Assembly: GCA_963210315.1 (NCBI GenBank)
Contig: OY723303.1
Span: forward strand, 806,001 to 870,000
Source of the DNA: Rhynchopus euleeides
Taxonomy: Eukaryota; Euglenozoa; Diplonemea; Diplonemida; Diplonemidae
Reading direction: 5' to 3'
DNA length: 64,000 nucleotides
Position numbers and translations under genes: made by a program. This document shows, piece by piece, positions 33,501 through 45,105 of the stretch. The notes beneath the pieces were generated by a model. That model saw only the letters and a list, made by a program, of their open reading frames with translations, was not told the origin of the DNA and ran no database searches. How positions within the stretch are numbered: position 1 is the stretch's first letter; the number at the start of each line of letters is the position of its first letter.

Positions 33501-33898
33501 AGGCGGTGGCAGCCCAGAATGGGGCTCGTGTCACCCTTGAGGATATCCGGTCAGTATGTCGGCGTAGGTGTTGGTGTAGGAGTGGACGGGACAGATCGAT
33601 CGGCATGTCGGTGTGTAGGTTTGTGTAGGTCTGGATCCAGATGTCGGAGCAGGTGTGCAGGTGTGAGATGGACGCACCACATCGGCATGTCACATGCCGG
33701 TGTGAGTGATGTGGATGCACACCACGTCATCCAGAGATCGGCACCAAAGGAACCTCACTCCCAGCTGCACACATTGGAACAGGGGTGATGGCTCGCTTCG
33801 ATGCGGGGCTGCAGAGGTTGGTGCCGCCTTCGCCAAGGCAAGGGTGGGGTTCAACTCCTCGCATATCGCAGAGGCTGGGACAGGCCTTGCCGCTCACT
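30528..33898. other. No supported gene
   Basis: 30600-30830 is A/G-rich. 31860-32010 and 32580-32660 are G-tract rich, and 33420-33480 is GGTGGGGTGGTG-like. Several 100-140-aa frames lack domains. Repeated GTCGGTGTAGGT-type words at 33555-33660 form a short irregular repeat. Confidence 0.4.
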
Positions 33899-34207
33899 CT
33901 AAAGGCCATCGTTGGGCTCCATCGGGTCTGCGCGGATGCGGGTCAGGAGGTCGTCCACAATACTATCCCCACGCTCCTGCGCAGCGGTGCCTCCGCCACC
34001 CGCCCCAGACTGCCTCATGTCTGTGTGGGTGTGGGTGTCGGTGTCGGTGTCGGCGTTCCCCCGCTCAGCGGACACCCCTTCACCGCCGTGGCTTGCCGCT
34101 GCAGCAGATGATCCCATGCCGCCTGTGCATAGCGCGGCAACCGTCAGCATTGCAGCCAGGTGTGAAGCGAATCGGACAAGGCCCCAGCCTTGGCCCTCTT
34201 GTGGCAT
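33899..34207 (-). CDS. Small putative secreted or membrane-anchored protein
   Basis: A 102-aa frame with ATG. Residues 12-35 (FASHLAAMLTVAALCTGGMG) are hydrophobic with small residues after, like a signal peptide or anchor. The mature part is polar: an acidic/Thr repeat (DTDTDTHTHTD) encoded by a GTGTCG tandem, then a helical acidic end (DSIVDDLLTRIRADPMEPND). No family is recognised. It may be the first exon of a longer gene. Confidence 0.4.
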   Translation of the reverse strand: MPQEGQGWGLVRFASHLAAMLTVAALCTGGMGSSAAAASHGGEGVSAERGNADTDTDTHTHTDMRQSGAGGGGTAAQERGDSIVDDLLTRIRADPMEPNDGL

Positions 34208-34823
34208 TCTCGCCTGCTGCGGGTGGGGAGGGTGAGAGTGACCGGCACCTCCCTGTGTGGGGTGTGGGGTGTGTGGGAATGTGCCTCCAAACTCACGAAA
34301 ACAAAGGAGGGCAATGAGAAATCACCAGAGAGGACCGCATCCAACGGAAGCTGCATCGAGAGCATCTGGGTGGCGGGGGGGTGGGGTGGGGGCAGTGGTC
34401 GCGCTAAATATTGGAAAAATCTCCCAAAATTTGGAAATCGGGAGCGAAAAAACGTACCTGAAAAAGGGGCTCGTTTTTGGGCGGGGAAACCGCGTTTCGT
34501 TGCATTTCCGAGCCTCGCCCGGATCGTAGTGGGGTCATTTTGAAAAAATGGGCTTGTTTGAAGACACTCAAATTTTCCGTCCTGGTTGTCTCTACAGCAT
34601 GTGATCAGTAACAACCCGGGCTAGGGGTCAGGCACCTGCTCGGAAAGCAGGGACGGGAGTTCCCCACTCAGCTCAACTGCCAACAACGCCACCAAGTAGG
34701 CAAACATGTGCCAGCTTGAGTGCCACCCCTGATACGGCGAGGGTGTAGCCTGTTCAAGACACTGATGCCACGTGGGGACCCACGAAGCATGTTGTATGTG
34801 AAACCTCGTGCACACGCTATACA

Positions 34824-35105
34824 GGGGGGGTCTGGGGGGCGGAGCCCCCCAGCCGCCGGAGGCCACGGTAGTGAGTATCTGTTCCTTGCGCCGTAGTAGG
34901 AGCGCGTGGGAGTTGCGGGCGTACAGATTCTGTGTGAGTTGGATGCGTCCTCCTGAGGCTACTGAGAGTGGTCTGGGTCCCATTCGCTGATGTGAACCCA
35001 AAGGACTTGGCTACAAGACAGGCACACGCTGCAGCCTAGTGGTACAGGGGGGTCTGGGGGGCGGTGCCCCAGCCGCCGGAGGCCACGGTAGTGAACATCT
35101 GTTCC
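34824..35105 (-). repeat. Dispersed GC-hairpin module, inverted dimer
   Basis: Two copies of GGTCTGGGGGGCGGAGCCCC (about 34827 and 35046), each running into CCGGAGGCCACGGTAGTGA and a CATCTGTTC or TATCTGTTC word. The spacer includes ACAGATTCTGTGTGAGTTGG, as in the other dimers. The rest of 34208-35740 shows no supported gene. Confidence 0.8.
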
Positions 35106-35740
35106 GAGCTGAACTCGGTGTGGATCACTCCGACATCAGGTCGGAGCCCAGTGCTGCGCGGGAAGCAGTCACTCGGTAGGGAAGGCAAAAGGGGTGCTGA
35201 GAGTTTCATGCAAAGCGATGATTGTGGAAGTTTGAGGAACGGCGAACCTCAGGGCGTGAAGAGCAGCAGCCGTCAAGGCCACCCACCCACCCACCCCCGC
35301 CCCGCGGGGCCCATTTTTTTCTCTCCCCGTCTCTGCCTTCTTTTGAATATTTGAGATCCGTGCGAAACGCCATGGGGTCACTTTCATTTTTGAACGATTT
35401 TGAACGATTTTTGGCCGTGCTCGTAGCATTCCCCGTTGAGGGGGTCGCTATTTCGTGTTCTCCTGGCCGCACGGAGGCATTGCCTTACGTCGCCTCTTCC
35501 TCTTTTCCTTTGGTGGTGTGTTGGTCTGGCACAGAGGGCGGGACCGTGCTGATATGCACAGTGACGACTCTCCCTTTTGTTTTGTGCCCGCCTCCACCGA
35601 GATTCGGCTGATGCCTCTCAGACTGGGGGCGGGCGGTCGCCGACGCTGACGCGCCTGGCGGCCTGTGGAAAGTGACGTGGGGCTGGGATGGGGGGGGGTG
35701 GTGCTGGGGGGTCGGGCCGAAGCCCTTGTTCTCTGATGAT
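35106..35740. other. No supported gene
   Basis: Unique spacer between the hairpin dimer and the retrotransposon remnant. It has the word TTTTGAACGATTTTGAACGA (35390-35410), similar to 14970-14990, but no coding frame. Confidence 0.35.
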
Positions 35741-35750
35741 GTTATTTGGT

Positions 35751-36400
35751 TCACGCGTTCAGGTAGTCCTTCTCGCCGTGCTCCGTTACCCCTGCCTCGG
35801 CCAGGTAGCGCAGTGCCTCCTTGCAGTTGTGCAACAGCAGGTTGTGCACGTTTGTGGCTGTGAGGTGGTGTCGGGCCGACGCTGTCGCGGGGCAGCCGAA
35901 GAAGAGGTGCTTCAGTGAGACCCCAGGCGGGGGGTGGCCCGGCGCATGCTTCAGGCAGGGTTGGCAAGGTGGTTGTGCCGTGCCCGGGATGTCGTGGTCG
36001 TAGACCAGGCGGTGGTGGTCGGCCCGGAGTCGGCGGATGGTGGTTTCCCCTAAGCGGGTGAGTCCCTCCATGCGGAGGTCGGGGCGTTGCAGTCGCGTCT
36101 CCCCGATTCCCGAACGGTACGCGTACACGCTGTCCGTGCGGGGCACCGTTGCGTCGTTGTAGATGTGTCGGCGGAGGACGACACGAGCCGACGCGAGGCT
36201 AACCGGTTCCATCTGCGGCCGGAAGGCACCGATTTGCGCCTGTTTGTCAGCGAGTTCGTTCCCTGCTACCCCAACGTGTGACGGGATGTAGCGGAGGTGG
36301 GTGGTGACATCGTGGGTTTGGGCGAGCTCGTTCAACCACCTCCAGATGTCCCATTCGGTGGTGGTGGAGAATGAGGGGTTTTTTTGGTGCAATTTTTTCA
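35751..36400 (-). pseudogene. Non-LTR retrotransposon remnant: RNase H end plus zinc finger
   Basis: About 215 codons remain. The N-terminal end of the frame (TEWDIWRWLNELAQ...LRYIPSHVGVAGNELADKQAQ) is the last third of a retrotransposon RNase H domain, including the conserved PSH and the NELAD catalytic Asp. It is followed by a spacer and a CCHC-type finger, PCQPC...SLKHLFFGC, as in the 3' end of I/R1/Jockey-clade ORF2 proteins. The reverse transcriptase, endonuclease and first part of RNase H are missing, so it is dead. Upstream it meets MITE C. Confidence 0.75.
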
Positions 36401-36466
36401 TACTGAATTGGGGTACCAAAACTTTTCGAGTTGTGGACAAATCCCTGTTTGCAAATAAAAAACGTA

Positions 36467-36787
36467 CCTGGGACCCCCCGTGTATAAGTCCCCCCCTGGG
36501 GGTCTGGCAGGGGGGGGACCTAAACACGGGGGTGGGCTGGTCTGGAGGGTCATCAGGTGGCCCCTAGGCCCTCCAGGTGCTGTCAGAGTCGAAAAGTGGG
36601 GTGCCAAAAGTCCATCCGGACCGGAATTACCCCCCTACGACAGCAGAGGAAGAGGTCTTCTTGGTCTCCACTGTGCCACCCCCGTGTTTAAGCCCCCCCT
36701 GTGTTTAGGTCCGCCCCCCCCGTGTTTAAGTCCCCCCCGGCCGAAAATCGCCTCCAGGGGGGGGACTTAAACACGGGGGGTCCCAGG
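36467..36787. mobile_element. MITE family C (321 bp, TA target)
   Basis: It starts CCTGGGACCCCCCGTGTATA and ends with GGGGGGTCCCAGG, flanked by TA at 36465-36466 and 36788-36789. It includes internal copies of GTGTTTAAGTCC and GGCCGAAAATCG. The right half recurs at 16890-17011. It is related to family B at both ends. Confidence 0.82.
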
Positions 36788-36959
36788 TACCTCAAAAAAT
36801 CGCCGAAAATGCCGGGAGTAGGGAGTGAAGTTAGCGTGACCACTGGGTGGGGGTGTATCCCTTGTAGTTTTTTTTTAATTTTCTTTTACTGCAGCCCTGG
36901 TTCCCGCTTAATTCCGCTGGTGATTTCCCTTTGTATCGCGCCTCTTGAGCTGTTCCATC

Positions 36960-37320
36960 CGCACACACACACACACACACTCCCCACTATCGTGCGTTGT
37001 CGGTTGGGCGTGGTTACCCAGACCCGACAGCCTGTGTGCAGAGGTATGTAAAGGACCATGCTACGGTCCCTGTTGCCGTATCCAGGAGAGTGGTGGGGGG
37101 GGGGCATGGCTTGCCTCAAAAACGACAAGAAGAAGAACCCGGGATACCCCCCACCCCCCCCCACCCGGGACCCACCTCCGCTCCACTGCAATTTTTTTTG
37201 TTGTGCAAAAAAAATTGCAGCGGGAAAGATAACCCACGGACACACACCACACACACACACACACCGAGGCTGAGGAAAATATACATTTGATGGTGCCCCT
37301 GACGACCCCATATTGCGTAG
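36960..37320. other. No gene; CA/GT microsatellites
   Basis: A CACACACA tract at 36962-36980 and another at 37243-37264 are seen. A 15-bp inverted repeat (GCAATTTTTTTTG and CAAAAAAAATTGC) lies at about 37188-37220. Nothing else is supported. Confidence 0.4.
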
Positions 37321-37382
37321 TTTGTGCGTAGTGAAAAGGGGGGGGGGTCTCATTTTTTGATTTACTCAGCCATTCTCTGTCT

Positions 37383-37993
37383 CTATGCCGGGACCCCAAA
37401 CTCAAGGAGTTCTTGCTGTTCCGGGGTCAGTGAGGGTGCAGGCGCTTCAGGTGCTGCAGGTTCTTCAGGTGCTGCAGCGCTGGCAGCCTTCGGTGCGGGT
37501 TTCGACGCAGTCTTTGCAGGTCTCTTTGGGGGTGCCCTTTGGCGCGGTGCCTGCTTCAGCTCGTCGGGTGGAAGCATCAACGCATCATTAAGCGGTGCCT
37601 GCTTCAGCTCCTCCGGGTGGAAGCGTCAACGCATCATTAAGGAAGAAGGAAGCACAGTTGCTACGCTTTTTTGCAGCTGCAGGAAACGACACCATACCCA
37701 ACAACAATCCCCAGACCGTCGAGGGAGAGTGGGCGCCTGGATCCCGTGACACAGATCTCTAGTGCCGTTGTGATCCCCTCGGATAACGTCTCCTGGACGT
37801 TGTCAGCGGAGGTTGCCTGTGTGGCGGTGACCTCCGTATACCCCGCGGGATCCAGTGCCAGTAGCGCCTTCTTCAGCTTTTCGTCGACCCCTCGGCCGAC
37901 GCTCTCCTTGATGTCAAGGGCCACCTTCAGGGTGGCACCTCGCAGCGCCCTGAAGGCTGTGATCGTATCATCATTCACAATCTCGAGGGTGTT
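37383..37993 (-). CDS. Possible gene, exon structure unresolved; Ala/Pro-rich C-terminus
   Basis: From an acceptor-like CGCGTAG at about 37994 the minus strand reads a protein-like stretch (NTLEIVNDDTITAFRALRGA..., then helical KESVGRGVDEKLKKALLAL and DNVQETLSEGITTALEICV), ending at a possible donor GTATGG near 37700. Downstream, 37580-37383 encodes PPDELKQAPRQRAPPKR and a Lys/Ala/Pro-rich tail ending TPEQQELLEFGVPA. Between them a 45-bp segment (LKQAPLNDALMLPPDE) is duplicated with a 1-base difference that shifts frame. I could not find a clean join. No family is recognised. Confidence 0.35.
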
Positions 37994-38385
37994 CTACGCG
38001 GCTCCTGGAACTCACTTCCTTCTCAGGTGTTTCTGGGCATGGGGCAACCTTGCCCAGGTGTTTCTGGAGTCCCGCCCCACATGTCGTGCGTTCTTTCGTA
38101 CGGTGTATAGTGAGTTCTGGCAATAATTTTTTGCTCGGTCAGCGCAGTGCCTCCAGTCCTGTCTCAGTAGCCACACAGAAAGGGGGACCAAAAAAAACTG
38201 GGGGGGGACCAAAAAGCGAGACCCCCCCCCCAGATTGCGTAGTTTGTGCGTAGTGAAAAAGGGGTAAATCAGGGGCACCATAATTTGATGGTTTTTTTCT
38301 TTTGAGGGATCGACAGGGTGTTCGCTATCTCCCACCTTCCTCGCAGACTGTGGGAGAAAGGGGTAAAATTGCCTCCTCAATTTTT

Positions 38386-38412
38386 TTTTCGCGCGCGCTT
38401 CGCGCGCGCGAA
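38386..38412. repeat. CGCGCGCGCTTCGCGCGCGCG hairpin
   Basis: A near-perfect alternating CG stem next to a T-run, like 9446, 24157 and 50568. A hairpin module copy lies about 300 bp away at 38693. Confidence 0.7.
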
Positions 38413-38692
38413 ATCATGCAACATCTGCCCCTCGAACAAATTGCCTCGGGTCCAGACCAGGGCACTGTATATGTTTAGCGCAATGGGCCCATCTCGCTGT
38501 TCGCGGTTGCAAAACGGAGGTTTTGCGGCAATCAGTGAGTACTTCGGGAGTTGGCCTTTGACAAAACTGATGTGAACATGTGTATGAGCCTGACTTGAAC
38601 CCAAAACAGGACCGTCGACGGCACCCGTTCTCGAGAAGGAAGGGCACGGTCACATGCGCTCGTTAGTTCCTGTTGGGCAGACTTCACAGGTC

Positions 38693-38752
38693 ACAGGGGG
38701 TCTGGGGGGCGGAGCCCCCCAGCCGCCGGAGGCCACGGTAGTGAACATTTGG
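38693..38752 (-). repeat. Dispersed GC-hairpin module, single copy
   Basis: GGTCTGGGGGGCGGAGCCCC followed by CCGGAGGCCACGGTAGTGAA, flanked by unrelated unique sequence. Confidence 0.8.
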
Positions 38753-41700
38753 CAGCCTCGTCCCCGAGTCCGCTTCATAGTGGAACACCACATGCAGACA
38801 ACGTGCACCTTGAGGCAGCATGCTCAAGAGGTACATCGGCCTGGCGCCTGTGGCAGGCCACTATGCTCTTGGCTTTGGCCTCCTCTGGCCTTGACCATGC
38901 TGATGCCGGCTCCGACGGTCCCCAGCAGGTTCAGGTCTCGCTTCTTTGGGTCATTTCCACTCCGTGCGAGGTGTGGTGGTATCAAGTTGTACGAGAGGGT
39001 GCTGCCCTTCTCCTTCAGAACCCCTTCCCACCCGAGGCAAAAACTTCCGAGAAACTTTTTTTATTTAATTTCTCCCCCTTGGGAGAAATGCCGGGGAGAG
39101 AGGTGGGAGAAGGGTTTTCCCAGAATCTTTTTTTTAACGAAATAGGCCCCTATTTCTCCCCGAGCGAACGCCCTGGGGATCGACCTTCACGGGCCTGCCG
39201 TGCAATACGACCAGGTCAGCGATGTACGCTTCTTTTTCTGAAGGAGGTGTGGGGAGCAGGGGGTGGGGGTGGGGGTGTGGGTGTAGGGAGGTCGGGACGG
39301 GAAGGGGGGGGGGACGAGGAGGGGAGCGGGGTGCAGTGGCAAGATGGGGCGGGGGGGAGAGGGAGAGAGGGGGGGGGCTATTGATTGGGGCAGACCCTAC
39401 CCACCCACCCCCCCCCCCCCTCCCGAGCCGGTGCGTTCGGAAAATTTACATTCCTCTCGACCCCCTCCGCCCCTTCCCCCACCCCCCCCCCCCGTTGGCT
39501 TTCGATATCTACTCAATTGCCTAAGGATAGTGTCACGACACCACGTCACAAGGTTGGTGCCAAACACTGTCACAGGCTGGCACTGGGCGGAGCGACTCAA
39601 TACCACTCTGACACTGTATCCCTGTGACTCGGCAGATCTCTGAACTGGGTGTGTAGACGACGGGGTCAAACACTGTCAATCTGCCGTCCCTCGGATGTGG
39701 TCGAGCCTGCTTGGAGAGCAGAGAGAGAGGGAGAGGGGGAGCAGAATGTTCCATAGAATATCATCAATTGTCTCTCTTAACCCCACGGCCACTGCTCCCC
39801 CCCCCCCCTCACCCACTCCCACCCCGTGTTGCCACTCCCTCGACCGAAACCCCCAACCCTCCCGTCTTTCCAACCCCCGTCCCCCCACTGCTCCTGCAGG
39901 CGGGGGGATGGGGGGGTGGGGTGGGGAAGTGGGGGAGTGGGTGGGTGGGAAGTGAATGCTGTTGATTTTTTAATGCATCAGAGCATATTGTTCGCTTGTG
40001 TTTTTTTTCCACCTCACACATTCTACTTCAAATTCAGTTCATTTCGTAGATCCCTGTCGAAATGGAGGGTGGGGGGGGGGGGGTGGGGGGTATGGTGGGA
40101 TGGTGGTGGGGGTAAACGGCGGGGGTGGGGGCAAAGAATCAACATGGAATTTTTGACTTTGTTTCCCCGCCCCCCCCCCCCCGCCGCCCCCCTGCCCCTC
40201 TCCTGACCACACGTCCCTCCCAGCCATGTGAAAATTACCTTGTTCTTGTGTTTTAGCTGTCTGTTTGTCTGCTTTTTTTTGGGACCTCCTCAGATAGAAT
40301 TCCTTTGTATGTGTCGACAAAATCCCAAGCACTGTGAGAGCAGGGCTGCTGCACAGGCTCGTCCGACTCCTGTCCGACTCGGGGGTGGGGGGGTGGGGAA
40401 TTTTGTAGTCTGTATGATCTGCATAGCAAAGTTTCCTGCGTTGTTAGCACAACTCCAATTTCTCGAAAAAAAATAAAGCAGGAAAATATGTCGTTGGCTT
40501 TTTTTCTTGGTTTTACAACAGCCGGTCTCTCTCTCTCTCTCCCCCGCCCATCCCCACCCATTTTTCCCCTTGTATTTCTTTTGACAAGTGGAGCAGCTTG
40601 GCAGATGTGTAATTTTTCACATGTCGAAAAACACACTTGAAAGGGGCCTGTTTGTACACCGCAATGGTGAGGACAGGGGATGATCGCTTGCAGTGGGTGG
40701 GGCCGGGGTGAGACCAACAGAGCAGGGCGCAGAGCGGAGAACGGAAGATGTGGCTGTGGTGGTCAGCAGGATGGGCAATACGCTATCAACGGCACATCGA
40801 AACGGAACGGAGGGGGTAGAATGGGTGGTGTGTATGCGCGCATAAAGAAGAATTTTGCGCTGTTGGGCCAATTCACTTGTTGCAGGTGATAACAGGACAT
40901 CCAGCTTTGAGAATGTGGTGCTGTTGGGGCAGGGGGGGGGGGGGGGGCAGTCTGCAGTATTCTCTCTGTTTCCACAGTTGAGATGAGTGCAGCTCATGGC
41001 GGAGTCACTTGTTCCCAGCGATGCCGATATTAGCTGATGTGTGTTAGAATTCTAAAACGGCATAATATCAACGCTGATATCCCTCCCGTCCCCAGGCTTT
41101 TAAAAGCCACTACATGCTGTGCAGACAACACCTTTTTTTTTTGTGCCACACAATATATATAGCGACTGATTTGCACTGCCCACGCAAGACCCTCGTTCTG
41201 CCTTTGTGTATTGGATAACCACACATGGACTGACATCTGCAGCACACAAACCTTGTCACGTCGCACACACACACACCGACACACTCTGATTTTTTTGAAC
41301 TCCAGCTTGATCTGATGTGGTTGTTTTTTTGAAAGATATGCTGGGATGGTGTGGGGGGGGGGGGCGAGAGGGGGAGGAAGAGAAGAGAAGGAGAGAGGAA
41401 GGGGGGGGGGGTAGTGAAAAGGGGAGTTGGCGCAAGCGAAGCAAAAAAGGCACGGAGACTACTCCTCTGGCGGGGCCTCCGCTCTGCTCAGATCAACAGG
41501 AGGGACGCATAGGAGGAGAAGGCACAGAAGGGGTGGGGGAAGCGGTGGGGTGTGTCATAGGATGGCCCTGCCGACACACAATCCACACGTTTTTTCCCCC
41601 GCCCTCCCACACGCACCTCTCGTCCGCCGCCCCCCCTCCCCCCTCCCCCCTGATCCCTGTTCCTCTTAAAAATACGAGCTCTCGGGATAGAGGCTGCCTT

Positions 41701-42858
41701 CTGGGTGTGGCGAACACGACAGCAGGCGGCACAAAAAATAGGAGGCCAGCGAAGCTGCATGGCCAATAAAGAAGGGTGGGGGGGGGGGGTCTTGGGGGGG
41801 GTGCATTTTCAAATCGTTCAAAAAAGAGAGAAAAAAGAAGTAAAAATAGAAGAACAGATGGGAACTCCGAGTTTTTGGGGGAAAAAGGGGGGGGGGGGGG
41901 AGGAAAGGGGCAGAAGGTCCCTGCTCAATGGAACGACGAGCTGTGGGGCAGAATCCAAGAGCGGAAGAGAAGAAAAAAAACGAAAGAAGCGCGGTGCACT
42001 GGGGAACCGGATTTGTCGATGCCGAGGATTAAGAACAGGTGGGGGGCGTGGGAGTGTGGGAGTGTGGGGCGCTCATGTGGGTGAAGGGCAGGCAGGATGG
42101 AAGAAATATCCCACGACAAAGTTGGGAGCGGGGAGGGGCGCGGGGGGAGGTGATGGGGTGAAGGCGATGGCTATTGTGCATTTCGAACAATTTGAACAAT
42201 TTTTTGACAGTGTTCGTCGCGCCAGATGGCAGCATCAGACTCCTTCCGCTTCAAAAGGCGAGACCACTCACAGCAACTGTAGTAAAGAACAGCTCTGAAC
42301 CCCACTCCGCTGAGCGCGCACGTTGTGCCTCAGGGCGCTGTCGGGCTCCCTGCGAAGTGCCATCAAGGGTGAGCGAGCCCTCCCCAAAAATACAAAGATT
42401 CAGCTGTCTGATTAATTGCCTTGCCCCCCCCCCTCTGTCTAATTCCCGCTACTCTCCCTTTCGTTGGTTTGCCTGCGTCTCACACACACACACCACTTCC
42501 GCCCCACACCCACCACGCCACACCATACCCACCACCTCGGCAGGTCCACCACCACGCTACAGACAGTGGCTCCTCTGAAAGGGATCGGGGGGGGTGTGTG
42601 ATGATGATAAGGTGGAATCTCTAGGTCAAGCAACAGCTGGGCATGCCGACCTTAGCTCATGGACTCGAAAGAACCACCCCGGAAGACGAGACACGAACGG
42701 AATAGGGGTCCAGGGGGGGGGGGTCGCTGGAGATGGGAAGGTGGTGTAAAGGGGGAGGTGGGGTGGAGAATATTGAGTGGGAACCGAGTTCATCATGGGA
42801 AGATGTACTTGTTGGGGGGTCGGGGGGGGGGGGGGGATTGTAAAAAATAAAATATAAA
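38753..42858. other. No supported gene
   Basis: Many G- and C-tracts (39300-39380, 40070-40090, 40170-40190, 41360-41412, 41880-41900) are seen. Open frames of 100-200 aa are Lys/Gly- or Pro-rich low complexity without domains. No transposon ends were recognised. Confidence 0.35.
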
Positions 42859-42866
42859 CGCGGGGG

Positions 42867-44075
42867 CAGGGCTGTTCCTAACTGGGGGGCTTGTTCCCCA
42901 CTTTCAGGATTCTGAACTTTTTTTCTAAGAATTTTTGTAAGGGGAAAAAAAGTTTTTTTCTAAGAATTTTGTTAGGGGAATTTTTTTCTAAGGTTGTTTC
43001 GCAGAGGAAAAAACTTTTTCTAAGTTTTCCCCAGTCGACAGGGCGCGCACAAGGATGGAAGGGAAGTCTGTCCCACGTACCGTTCGCCTTGCTGGCCAAC
43101 TGGAGAGCCAGACGTTCACTACCGTGGCCTCCGGCGGCTGGGGGGCTCACGCCCCCCAGACCCCCCTGTGGTGTACGTCTCGTACTCAAGTCCTTCGAAT
43201 CCCATCAAGTCGGGGTCCAACCACTCCAGTCGCCTCTGAGGACGCAGCCAACTCGCACAGAATCTGTACGCCCACACGAACAGATGTTCGCTACCGTGGC
43301 CTCCGGCGGCTGGGGGGCACCGCCCCCCAGACCCCCGATGTAGCGTGTGCCCGTCCATCTATCTCACTTCCCCGGGTACAGTGCAGCGTAGGAGGTCAGC
43401 GCCGCATCCATGAAGCGCTTCTTCGAAGCCTGACTGACATCGGACAGGAGGTCGGGCTTCCCCACCTGGGAGGTACACTTGCCGCGTTCGCGACATGCGT
43501 GACACGCGACACGCTACCTGAAACGTGAGTGTGCCTTGCTAACACGGGCATTTCAACGGTCTGCCGGCGACCGTTCCCCAAACCAGTAAACCAGCAGTTT
43601 TGGAAAATCGGAGAGATCACCCTACTGCGCTGAATATGGTGCGCACCACTGCAAAAATCCCCGGGAGCTTTTGGGCTTTCAGACCTGAAGGGGCCAGCAG
43701 GTGGGTGGCGTCGGGGAGTGGCAGCTTTGTAACTGTCCTCCAGCTGCTGGCATGTCCAGCCCTGCGCGAGTGCCAAGGTGTATTGAGTCCCTGCGGAGCA
43801 CAACCCCCGATGAGAACGAGCGCCAGGTGATCCTCATTCATTTTCAGCTGTAACGCGCATGAGGGGCACTCTCTGCCGCAAGCATCTCTGGGCATCACTC
43901 GAGAGCTGTCACATGATGACGCGGAGAGAAATCAGAGAAAAAGTCCCGCCTGACGGGCACGCGCCTGGAAACTGTGGGGGGGCGAGCAAAAAATCCCTTG
44001 TAAAAATTCTTAGAAAAAACCTGGTTCCCCGAACCAAAAAACCTGGAAAAAGGGCTCGTTCCCCGCCCAGGCCTG
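42867..44075. mobile_element. 1.2-kb non-autonomous hAT-like element, copy 1
   Basis: It begins CAGGGCTGTTCCTAACTGGG and ends CCCCGCCCAGGCCTG. Inside both ends lies an inverted TTCTAAGAATTTTTxxAAGGG. It is flanked by an exact 8-bp duplication CGCGGGGG (42859-42866, 44076-44083). The cargo is a hairpin-module dimer (43113-43340) and a conserved exon-like segment (43388-43525). No transposase is present. The second copy at 53631-56935 has its own different 8-bp duplication, so both copies transposed. Confidence 0.88.
43388..43525 (-). other. Element-borne conserved exon-like segment, copy 1
   Basis: The minus frame reads (C)HACRERGKCTSQVGKPDLLS-type sequence followed by QASKKRFMDAALTSYAALYPG, preceded by an acceptor-like CACGTTTCAG. 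Related segments lie at 54133-54292, 58696-58852 and 59725-59880. It may be a captured host exon or part of a lost transposase. Confidence 0.5.
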
Positions 44076-44083
44076 CGCGGGGG

Positions 44084-44638
44084 GGAGGGGTGGGGTGGTG
44101 GTAGTGGTGCCGTGGTATGGGGGGGGGGGGGGGGTGGGTCGGGGTAAGGAGATGCAGGAATCCGAGACGCAGGGGTGGAGGGCAGGGTATCCGTCCTCAC
44201 CCCTGTGACCCACACACACAGGCAGGTGCCTCTGCGGCGCACTGGGTGGGGGAGGAGGGGGAGGTGTGAATGGTGGGTTCGACCGGTCGGAAAGTTATCC
44301 AGACATGTCAATTTTCGACCGACCGGGGTCGACAAAACGGTTCAGATCAGCGCACCATAAACCCTCTCTCTCTTTTCACACCCCCACCCCCACCCCCACC
44401 CCCCCCCATAAAAACGCAACCCCAGCCTCTGAGCTGAGCAAGGGCTCCCAGCCCCCCTCCACCGCCAGCACCACTACCACCAGCGAAAACCCCCCCCCCC
44501 CTCACTGCACAACCAAATGTGTTGCTCATTGAAGGTTGGTGCCACCTTATTTTCAGGGATTTTTACACCATGTGCAAGACTAGAGAAGACTGGGTGTGGG
44601 GGGGGGGGGGGGGGAACGGTGGTGTGTTTTTTTGGGGG
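44084..44638. other. No supported gene
   Basis: G-tracts (44120-44135, 44600-44614), CCCCCACC repeats at 44380-44405 and an inverted GACCGGTCGG/CCGACCGG pair near 44280-44330 are seen. Confidence 0.4.
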
Positions 44639-44640
44639 TA

Positions 44641-44835
44641 CCTACCACCCCCCGTGTATATGTCACCCCCCCCAGGTGCAAAAATCGGGAGGGGGGTGAC
44701 ATGTACACACCTTTTAGGGGGTGACATAAACACGGGGGGTGGTAGGTTAGTGTATGTCACCCCCCGCCAGGGCCGCCTGGGGGTGACATAAACACACCCC
44801 TTTTGGGGGGTGACATATACACGGGGGGTGGTAGG
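44641..44835. mobile_element. MITE family B, copy 2 (195 bp, TA target)
   Basis: The same sequence and orientation as 1827-2021, flanked by TA (44639-44640, 44836-44837). It lies about 270 bp past the 3' end of the nucleotide-sugar transporter gene. Confidence 0.88.
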
Positions 44836-45105
44836 TACCCTATTTAGATTTTTTTGTTTCAATTTTTTACCCCCCCCCCCGTCTCTCTCTCTCCATCCTG
44901 CCCCGTCCCGCACGCACCCCACCCCACCCCTCACCTCCAACCCGCTCTGCAGCTGTGCCAGAAAAAAAACCGTGCCATGTGTTGTCGCCACGAGAGGCTC
45001 ACTTTTTCTCTGGACGTCAGAGACGGTGGGGAAGGCGGGGGTGGGGGGTGGGGCACCTGCCCGTGTCACAGCAGTCAAAAAGAATCGCAGGCTCAGGCAC
45101 AGCAT

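Noticed and set aside
33540..33670. Possible CRISPR-like spaced repeats (GTCGGTGT words)
   Set aside because: Irregular spacing and length, eukaryotic context; a short irregular minisatellite.
35751..36527. Whole 258-aa frame as one protein
   Set aside because: The N-terminal 35 or so codons are read through MITE C and its flank; only the part below about 36400 is retrotransposon-derived.
44530..44835. Open frames of identical protein at 1890-1977 and 44700-44791
   Set aside because: They are translations of MITE family B, which is non-coding.
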